DNA of 64,000 bases from Sphingomonas sp. ATCC 31555. GTDB taxonomy: Bacteria; Pseudomonadota; Alphaproteobacteria; Sphingomonadales; Sphingomonadaceae. Each line of letters starts with the position of its first letter. Position 1 is the first letter of the stretch. Positions 59,050 to 64,000 of this stretch are shown here, one piece after another. The notes below the pieces were generated by a model that saw only the letters and a program-made list of their open reading frames with translations, made no database searches and had not been told where the DNA came from. The stretch covers positions 1 through 64,000 of the forward strand of contig NZ_ALBQ01000009.1 in NCBI RefSeq assembly GCF_000282895.1, read 5' to 3'. Made by a program: the position numbers and the translations under genes.

Positions 59050-59867
59050 GCCGCGATTTCAAACGCTGCGATCGCGCGCGCCTTGCCCAGTTCCCCCAAC
59101 AGTTCGGCCAGCGGTGGAATAGCGTCGTCCCGCTCGATCATCGTTGCGACGGGCCCCAGCCGCGCCAAGGCCGCAGCGTAGAGCGCCCATACCGGGTGCG
59201 GCACCGGCCGGTCATGGGTGTCGATCAGCAGTGTTTCCCCCTGGCTGTGCCCGGCCAAGTGGATCTGCCGCACCCGCTCCGCCGGAATGCCGGCGAGATA
59301 GGCATGGGCATCGAAGCCGTGGTTGGTTGCGCTGACGAACACATTGTTCACATCGAGCAGGAGATCGCAGCCCGTGCGTGCGCACAGCGCCTCCAGAAAC
59401 TCCCATTCGGTCATCGCCGCACCATCGAAGGTGACATAGCTCGACGGGTTTTCGATCAGCATCGTCCGGCCGAGCGCCTCCTGCGCTGCGTCCACGTTCG
59501 CGCACACGGTGCGGAGCGCTTCTTCCGTATAGGGGAGCGGCAGCAGATCGTGTGACTGGAACCCGCCGAAGCGCGTCCAGCAGAGATGATCGGAAACGAA
59601 CAGCGGATCGATGGCGTCGACCAGCGCGCGAAGCTCGGCGAGATAGGTTCGGTCGAGCCCATCGGCCGAGCCGAGCGACATCGACACGCCGTGCAGCGCC
59701 ACGGGGTAGCGTGCCCGCATCCTGTGCAGAATGTCGCGCGGGCGGCCGCCGGGTACCATGAAGTTTTCGGAGATCACCTCGACGAAATCGACCGGGACCG
59801 CGCGATCGAGAAAATCGACATAATGCGGCTTGCGGAGCCCTAGGCCGAAGCGGTTCTGGTCCATCAT
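59046..59867 (-). CDS. bufB: BufB-like MNIO-family (DUF692) peptide-modifying enzyme
   Basis: A 273-residue TIM-barrel enzyme of the multinuclear non-heme iron oxidative family, DUF692. Such enzymes convert Cys in bufferin precursors to thiooxazole-type groups. Likely metal ligands are visible in VALHGVSMSLG, VSDHLCW, IENPSSYV, DVNNVFV, HLAGHSQG, DTHDRPV and IERDD, all intact. It follows the six-Cys precursor gene (59 bases, with a strong hairpin between) and overlaps the bufC-like gene by 4 bases. Confidence 0.92.
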   Translation of the reverse strand: MMDQNRFGLGLRKPHYVDFLDRAVPVDFVEVISENFMVPGGRPRDILHRMRARYPVALHGVSMSLGSADGLDRTYLAELRALVDAIDPLFVSDHLCWTRFGGFQSHDLLPLPYTEEALRTVCANVDAAQEALGRTMLIENPSSYVTFDGAAMTEWEFLEALCARTGCDLLLDVNNVFVSATNHGFDAHAYLAGIPAERVRQIHLAGHSQGETLLIDTHDRPVPHPVWALYAAALARLGPVATMIERDDAIPPLAELLGELGKARAIAAFEIAA

Positions 59868-59890
59868 CCTTTTGATCCCGGCACAATGGC

Positions 59891-59917
59891 GCGGCCCGGC
59901 CGCCTTGGCCGGGCCGC
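59891..59917 (-). promoter_or_regulatory. Strong hairpin between bufA-type and bufB genes
   Basis: GCGGCCCGGCC (59891-59901) pairs perfectly over 11 bp with GGCCGGGCCGC (59907-59917). No T-run follows on the minus strand. Placed between a precursor gene and its modifying enzyme, it may protect or end most precursor mRNA so that far more peptide than enzyme is made. Confidence 0.55.
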
Positions 59918-59925
59918 CGCCCGCA

Positions 59926-60186
59926 TCACTTCTTTTCGGTCAGGCTGCCGCCCTGGGCCTTGCAGGCTTTGGCGGTGATGGCCTTGAAGCCCTGGCCTTT
60001 GCAGCTGTTCTGGCCCTTGCACTCGTTCTGCGCAGTCTTGCAGTCCGACGTGCCCTTGCAGCTGTTGATGCCATAGCAATGGACGACCTTCTCGGCCGAG
60101 GCGGCGGGGGCGGCAACGCTGGCGCTGGACAGCGCGACAAGGGCGGCGGTCGCAGCGATGCTGGCGCCGGTCTGGATGGTGATCAT
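59926..60186 (-). CDS. bufA2: Six-cysteine bufferin-type precursor peptide (BufA2-like)
   Basis: An 86-residue exported Cys-rich precursor. The signal peptide (about residues 1-31, SSASVAAPAASA) is followed by a core with six Cys spaced as HCYGINSCKG, DCKTAQNECKG, NSCKG and ACKAQGG, and a Lys-rich end. Bufferins are ribosomal peptides whose Cys are modified by an MNIO enzyme and that bind copper in the periplasm. The bufB-like and bufC-like genes follow. A SigF-type promoter lies 46 bases before ATG 60186. The BufA1/BufA2 numbering is my recollection of the two types. Confidence 0.82.
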   Translation of the reverse strand: MITIQTGASIAATAALVALSSASVAAPAASAEKVVHCYGINSCKGTSDCKTAQNECKGQNSCKGQGFKAITAKACKAQGGSLTEKK

Positions 60187-60231
60187 ATGGTGGCTCCCTG
60201 AGATCGGTTGGTGCCGGTTCGGCCCCCTTCC

Positions 60232-60258
60232 TACGCAGTGCCGGACGCGCCGGTTACA
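60232..60258 (-). promoter_or_regulatory. SigF-type ECF promoter of the six-Cys bufferin operon
   Basis: On the minus strand TGTAACC (60252-60258) is followed after exactly 16 bases by CGTA (60232-60235). The same TGTAACC-N16-CGTA occurs before the sigma gene and before the other precursor gene. Confidence 0.75.
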
Positions 60259-60260
60259 GC

Positions 60261-60929
60261 TCACCACCGCAGGACGCGCGGACCCAGCACCGCGCCCAAT
60301 CCGGCGGCCAGCAGGATACCGATGCTGTACCAGGTCAGGACGAACACAGCGGCGAACTCGTCGCAATGCAGGCAATAGATGGTCGCTGCCCAGGCGCCCG
60401 CGGCCAGCCCCGCAGCGGCGCCGGCCGCGCGCAGATCCGTCGGCGCCAGCTTGCGGAACGACCAGAGCAGTCCGAGGAAGATAGGAATCGCCAGCAACAG
60501 CACGCGCCAGGGGCATTCGGCCCAGCTGCCGCCGAGCCACATCGACAGCCAGTCGCGCATCGGCGTTCGCGACAGCTCCTCGACGCCGAGTGCTCCCAGC
60601 AGCAGGATCGGCACCGCGAGCGGCCAGAGCGGGCGGAACGATCCTGCGGTGGGCCGCGCCAGCCGAACCGTCGCGGCGACCGCCACCAGCCCGAGCGAGA
60701 TCGTGTAGGCCCACTTCATCCAGAAGGCGAAGCCGAACATCGCCTGGGGCAGATCCGGCCGCGCGCCGAACAACGCGAAGACGAGGCCCAGGCTCACCAC
60801 GCCGCCGCCGGCGGTGCCCAGCGCGATCCGACGCCCGATGAACCGTGGCGGCACCGGCGGTACATGGGCGGCGAGCGACGCGATCAGGCGCTCGGTGCCG
60901 CTGTCCGTTTCCACGCCGGGTGGCATCAT
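60261..60929 (-). CDS. nrsF: NrsF-type membrane anti-sigma factor (DUF1109)
   Basis: A 222-residue six-helix membrane protein of the DUF1109 family, which in Caulobacter (NrsF) holds the ECF sigma factor SigF inactive. The conserved Cys are C139 in AECPW and C186/C189 in YCLHCDE, thought to take part in metal or redox sensing. It starts within the sigma stop (ATGA overlap), so the two are co-translated. It ends just before the six-Cys bufferin promoter. Confidence 0.9.
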   Translation of the reverse strand: MMPPGVETDSGTERLIASLAAHVPPVPPRFIGRRIALGTAGGGVVSLGLVFALFGARPDLPQAMFGFAFWMKWAYTISLGLVAVAATVRLARPTAGSFRPLWPLAVPILLLGALGVEELSRTPMRDWLSMWLGGSWAECPWRVLLLAIPIFLGLLWSFRKLAPTDLRAAGAAAGLAAGAWAATIYCLHCDEFAAVFVLTWYSIGILLAAGLGAVLGPRVLRW

Positions 60930-61459
60930 TCCTGCCCCCGCAGTCGCGCGGCCAGTGCCTTCAATCCGCGGTGCACCGAAACCTTGACGTCAGACTGGCC
61001 GATGCCGGCGCTTTCGGCCGCTTCGGAGACGCTCAGGCCCTCCAGCTGGGTGTCGCGAATTGCCCGCGCCTGCTTGCTCGATAGGCCGGATAGCAGCCGA
61101 TCGATATCCATGCGCGCCGCCACCGCGTCTTCGAATCCTTCCGCCACCAGAATATCTTCGACACTCTCGATGGGCACGACAACCCGGCGCCGACGGAGCT
61201 GGTCGATGAGGCGATACCGCGCCACGGCGTAGAGCCATGCGGTGAACGGCCGATCCCGATCATAGGTGCCGCGTTTCGTGTGTATTGCAATCAGCGTTTC
61301 CTGCACCAGGTCCTCGATATCCTCGTCGCCGCGCATGCGGCGACGGAAAAAGCTGCGGAGCAGCGGCACCAGCGCGCGCAGCAATGCCGCATGTGCCGTG
61401 GCATCGCCGTCCAGTCCCGCCGTCATCCACGCTCGTAGCTCTGCTTCGCTGTGCCGCAT
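60926..61459 (-). CDS. sigF: ECF sigma factor, SigF type
   Basis: A 177-residue ECF sigma factor. ATG 61459 follows GGGGAG. Region 2 is seen in [39 protein letters not shown] and region 4 in [24 protein letters not shown]. It overlaps nrsF by 4 bases. A matching promoter lies upstream (61481-61507), so it should activate its own gene as well as both bufferin genes. Homologues respond to heavy metals such as copper, cadmium or chromate. Confidence 0.92.
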   Translation of the reverse strand: MRHSEAELRAWMTAGLDGDATAHAALLRALVPLLRSFFRRRMRGDEDIEDLVQETLIAIHTKRGTYDRDRPFTAWLYAVARYRLIDQLRRRRVVVPIESVEDILVAEGFEDAVAARMDIDRLLSGLSSKQARAIRDTQLEGLSVSEAAESAGIGQSDVKVSVHRGLKALAARLRGQE

Positions 61460-61480
61460 TCCCACTCCCCGCCGGAGCGA

Positions 61481-61507
61481 TACGCAAGGGGCGTGCGACA
61501 GGTTACA
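61481..61507 (-). promoter_or_regulatory. SigF-type autoregulatory promoter of sigF-nrsF
   Basis: On the minus strand TGTAACC (61501-61507) is followed after 16 bases by CGTA (61481-61484), about 20 bases before the ribosome binding site of sigF. Confidence 0.75.
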
Positions 61508-61537
61508 ACGATGGCTGACGAGCGCCAGAACGCCGGC

Positions 61538-61564
61538 TGTAACCGGCCGCGCGGGCATTGCGTA
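61538..61564 (+). promoter_or_regulatory. SigF-type promoter of the four-Cys bufferin gene
   Basis: On the plus strand TGTAACC (61538-61544) is followed after 16 bases by CGTA (61561-61564). It lies about 100 bases before ATG 61668 and 31 bases from the divergent sigF promoter. Confidence 0.75.
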
Positions 61565-61667
61565 CAGCGGCAGGTGGCCCGGCGTCCTCGCAATTTCCGG
61601 GGCCACTGCGCGGCGGCTCTCCTTCCTGGATCGCTGCAGCGCGCGAGGTCCGTGCAAGGAGCTATCG

Positions 61668-61931
61668 ATGATTAAGACGTCCGCCGCCTTGGCCGCTTCC
61701 GTCGCGCTCGGCATTGCCGGCGCCGCTGCGCAAGCACAGCAGCCCAAGATGGAGAAATGCTACGGCGTTGCGCTGGCCGGCAAGAACGACTGCAAGGCAG
61801 GCGCCGGCACCAGCTGCGCGGGCACCTCGACCCGCAATTATCAGGGCAATGCCTGGAAGCTGGTAAAAGCCGGCACCTGCACCTCGATCAAGACGCCCAA
61901 GGGTAACGGATCGCTCACCCCCAAGGCGTGA
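61668..61931 (+). CDS. bufA1: Four-cysteine DUF2282 bufferin-type precursor (BufA1-like)
   Basis: An 87-residue exported peptide from ATG 61668, preceded by AAGGA. The signal peptide ends AQAQ near residue 24. The core matches DUF2282: [42 protein letters not shown], with four Cys. Such peptides are thought to become copper-binding bufferins after modification by an MNIO enzyme. No bufB follows this copy: the next gene is doxX. It may be modified by the enzyme encoded at 59046-59867. Confidence 0.87.
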   Translation: MIKTSAALAASVALGIAGAAAQAQQPKMEKCYGVALAGKNDCKAGAGTSCAGTSTRNYQGNAWKLVKAGTCTSIKTPKGNGSLTPKA

Positions 61932-61937
61932 CGCCCG

Positions 61938-61968
61938 CGCCCGGCCTCCCCCTGGGCCGGGCGTCTTT
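61938..61968 (+). terminator. Hairpin / weak terminator between bufA1 and doxX
   Basis: CGCCCGGCC-type left arm (61938-61946) pairs with GGCCGGGCG (61955-61963) around TCCCCCT, followed by TCTTTTCC. It can act as a partial terminator, reducing doxX relative to the precursor gene. Confidence 0.6.
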
Positions 61969-61988
61969 TCCCTGTTTCGGAGCCCGCC

Positions 61989-62450
61989 ATGCGATCCGTC
62001 GCCAATCTCTACATGCACGCCGGCGGCATCGCCGCGCGCCTGTTGCCGCCATCGCTGCTGCTGCTGGTCGCGCGCCTCGGCGTTGCTTCCATCTTTTTCC
62101 TGTCGGGGCGCACCAAGGTGGAAGGCGGGCTGACGATCACCGATTCCACCCTGGAGCTTTTCGGCACCGACTATGCGCTGCCGCTCGTTCCGCCCTGGAT
62201 CGCGGCGCATGTGGCGACCTATTCGGAACATTTCTTCCCCATCCTCCTCGTGCTGGGACTGTTCGCCAGGCCTGCGGCGCTGGCGCTGCTGGGCATGACG
62301 CTGGTGATCCAGCTCTTCGTCTACCCCGATGCCTGGCCGACGCATCTCAGCTGGGCCGGCCTGCTCCTCCCCGTAATCGCCGCCGGGCCTGGCGCCTGGT
62401 CGCTGGACCGCCTGCTGGGTCTCGAAGCCGCGCCGGTTCCACGACGCTAA
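61989..62450 (+). CDS. DoxX-family membrane protein of the bufferin operon
   Basis: A 153-residue DoxX protein with four helices. ATG 61989 is 6 nt after [57 protein letters not shown] and [16 protein letters not shown] are typical. DoxX genes often close bufABC operons (as BufD). Their role is not settled; thiol or redox stress at the membrane has been proposed. Confidence 0.87.
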   Translation: MRSVANLYMHAGGIAARLLPPSLLLLVARLGVASIFFLSGRTKVEGGLTITDSTLELFGTDYALPLVPPWIAAHVATYSEHFFPILLVLGLFARPAALALLGMTLVIQLFVYPDAWPTHLSWAGLLLPVIAAGPGAWSLDRLLGLEAAPVPRR

Positions 62451-62772
62451 AGCGATGCGCCGTGGTTCGTGCAGGCAAGTGTCCGTCGCTCAGCCCGTTT
62501 GCGCTCAGGGCCTCAACACGAGCGACCACCAAGGCGGACCACAAGGTCGACCCGCGCGTTGTAGGTGGGGCAGGATAGAATAGAGATACGGCCCGCCCGG
62601 ACGGAGTCCCGTACGCAGACGGCGGGCATTGCCACGTCCTGCAGCCTGATCTCCGCTCCTGCAGGCCGCAGACTCCGGGCGACGGTGTCAAACAACGCGC
62701 GCGGCGAGCCGCATCCCCGGGACGATGCGCGCCACCCGGGGCGCCGCTGTTCTGAACACGATTCAAGAAGCT
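62451..62772. other. Intergenic stretch without recognised features
   Basis: About 320 bases between doxX and the tRNA. No convincing ORF is seen: the 90-codon plus-strand frame at 62565-62837 runs into the tRNA complement and ends in the [15 protein letters not shown] artefact common in such places. I see no strong hairpin or promoter. Confidence 0.5.
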
Positions 62773-62848
<76 letters not shown>

Positions 62849-62927
62849 GTGGGGGGATCGCCTAGCAAAGCAATTCGGGGAAGGCCAGCCCGTTTCGGCA
62901 GGCGGCGCGTTTCCGGTGCAGGAAAGC

Positions 62928-63581
62928 TTATGCCGCCTTGCGCCCCGGCGGTGGGGTTTTCGCTTTGAAGGCGCAAAGATCGGTGACGGGGCAGCGCCAG
63001 CATTCGGGCGTTCGTGCCTTACAAACATAGCGGCCGTGCAGGATCAGCCAGTGGTGCGCGTGCATGCGAAAGGGCTGGGGTACCGCTTTTTCCAGTTTCA
63101 GCTCCACCGCCAGCGGAGTCTTGCCGGGGGCGAGTCCGGTACGGTTGCAGACGCGGAACAGGTGCGTATCGACGGCGAAGGTCTCTGCGCCGAACGCCAC
63201 GTTCATCACCACGTTCGCGGTCTTGCGGCCGACGCCCGGTAGCTGTTCCAGCGCGTCGCGATCGGCGGGGACCTCGCCGTTATGGTCGCGGATCAGCGCT
63301 TCAGAGAGCGCGATGACGTTTTTGGCCTTGGTGTTGAACAGGCCAATCGTCTTGATGTACTCCTTCAACCCTGCCTCGCCGAGCGCCACCATTTTCTCGG
63401 GCGTGTCGACCTGCGCAAAGAGCGCGCGCGTCGCCTTGTTGACGCCAGCATCGGTTGCCTGGGCGGAGAGCACCACCGCCACCAGCAGCGTAAAGGTGTT
63501 GACGGATTCGAGCTCCGTCTCCGGGTGCGGATTGTCCGCCGCCAGCCGCGCGAAGAACTCGACGACCGCTGCCTTCTTCAC
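62928..63581 (-). CDS. nth: Endonuclease III
   Basis: A 217-residue DNA glycosylase/AP lyase for oxidised pyrimidines. The helix-hairpin-helix [12 protein letters not shown] carries the catalytic Lys, and [12 protein letters not shown] the catalytic Asp. The [4Fe-4S] set C-X6-C-X2-C-X5-C is complete in [18 protein letters not shown] short Lys/Pro tail follows. It overlaps the upstream dapB gene by 4 bases. Confidence 0.96.
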   Translation of the reverse strand: MKKAAVVEFFARLAADNPHPETELESVNTFTLLVAVVLSAQATDAGVNKATRALFAQVDTPEKMVALGEAGLKEYIKTIGLFNTKAKNVIALSEALIRDHNGEVPADRDALEQLPGVGRKTANVVMNVAFGAETFAVDTHLFRVCNRTGLAPGKTPLAVELKLEKAVPQPFRMHAHHWLILHGRYVCKARTPECWRCPVTDLCAFKAKTPPPGRKAA

Positions 63582-64000
63582 ACGCCGAGTACCTGATCCA
63601 TCGTGTAGCGGCCCGGCTCTCGGCCGGCGAGCCAGAGCGCGGCGCGGATCGCGCCCTTGGCGAAGATCGCGCGATCGTCGGCGCGGTGGATCAGTTCGAT
63701 TCGCTCGCCGTCGCTGGCGAAGACGACACTATGGTCGCCGATCACCGATCCGCCGCGCAGGCTGGCCATGCCGATCGTGCCGGCGGCACGGGGGCCAGTG
63801 AGGCCGGCACGGTCGCTGACGCCTGCTTCGGCCAGCGTGGTTCCCATTGCCTCCGCCGCGGCCGCACCGAGCATCAGCGCGGTGCCGGAGGGGGCATCGG
63901 CCTTGTTGCGATGGTGCATCTCGACGATCTCGATGTCCCAATCCTGGCCGAGCCGGCGGGCCGCTTCCTGCACCAGACGCGAGAGCAGGCCGATGCCGAG
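63578..64000 (-). CDS. dapB: 4-hydroxy-tetrahydrodipicolinate reductase (N-terminal part missing)
   Basis: DapB reduces hydroxytetrahydrodipicolinate with NAD(P)H in lysine and diaminopimelate synthesis. The frame is open to the window end, so only the C-terminal 140 residues are visible. The substrate-binding domain has [18 protein letters not shown], the family signature (the HHxxKxDxPSGTA pattern with R-N before K), followed by [14 protein letters not shown] and [19 protein letters not shown]. The stop overlaps the nth start by 4 bases. Confidence 0.95.
   Translation of the reverse strand, partial: LGIGLLSRLVQEAARRLGQDWDIEIVEMHHRNKADAPSGTALMLGAAAAEAMGTTLAEAGVSDRAGLTGPRAAGTIGMASLRGGSVIGDHSVVFASDGERIELIHRADDRAIFAKGAIRAALWLAGREPGRYTMDQVLGV

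Overview
The window is high-GC chromosomal DNA of an alphaproteobacterium, most likely a sphingomonad (Sphingomonas or a close relative). The evidence is gene content and order: infB-rbfA, truB-rpsO-pnp, an smc operon with DsbA-like genes, TonB receptors, a TrcR-type (DUF1013) regulator, a DUF1192 gene beside a quinone reductase, and SigF/NrsF with bufferins. Start codons are often GTG or TTG, and many neighbours overlap by 4 bp. I see no rRNA, prophage, insertion sequence or CRISPR array, and one tRNA.

Layout. 1-3.4 kb: translation genes (infB partial, rbfA) with a tiny holin-like membrane peptide locus between them, then thymidine kinase. 3.5-5.7 kb: a TonB receptor. 5.9-9.7 kb: truB, rpsO, pnp with two clear terminators. 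9.8-16.8 kb: a hemerythrin-like gene, then the minus-strand operon DciA-like/DsbA-like/DsbA-like/smc, with a divergent operon mutY/serine hydrolase/nudC. 19-22 kb: pheA, a membrane cytochrome c and a cytochrome b561-YceI fusion. 22-30 kb: a heavy-metal-type RND tripartite efflux operon, divergent from a two-component system. 30-35.7 kb: a tightly overlapping chain glycosyltransferase / ChbG-like deacetylase / ECF sigma / FecR / STN-type TonB receptor. 35.8-46.5 kb: glutaminyl cyclotransferase, acyl-CoA ligase, a diguanylate cyclase, a DUF418 membrane protein, clpA, DUF1192, a quinone reductase and two small helical proteins. 46.6-54.1 kb: YqiJ-flotillin, an LpxH-like phosphatase with a glycosyltransferase, TrcR, and a prolyl oligopeptidase. 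54.1-58.2 kb: a small DUF2384 (MbcA/ParS) operon, guaA and an MFS transporter. 58.3-62.5 kb: a bufferin region. 62.8-64 kb: tRNA-Arg, nth and partial dapB.

The most interesting region is 58.3-62.5 kb. An ECF sigma factor and its membrane anti-sigma (NrsF) lie between two different bufferin-type Cys-rich precursor genes. One precursor (six Cys, minus strand) is followed by a DUF692/MNIO modifying enzyme and a DUF2063 partner. The other (four Cys, DUF2282 type, plus strand) is followed only by a DoxX protein. The sigma gene and both precursors carry the same promoter, TGTAACC-N16-CGTA, so they form one regulon. The DUF2063 partner gene has an in-frame TAG at codon 5 and looks inactivated.

A second unusual locus is at 2053-2315. 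A short TTG-initiated membrane peptide resembles holin-like type I toxins. Its Shine-Dalgarno sequence is buried in an 11-bp hairpin, and it is followed by two tandem hairpins with near-identical 10-nt loops. A third curiosity is at 54.1-55.2 kb: a DUF2384 antitoxin-type gene with no recognisable toxin, followed in the same frame by an ORF whose coding-like sequence runs back to the DUF2384 stop without a usable start codon.
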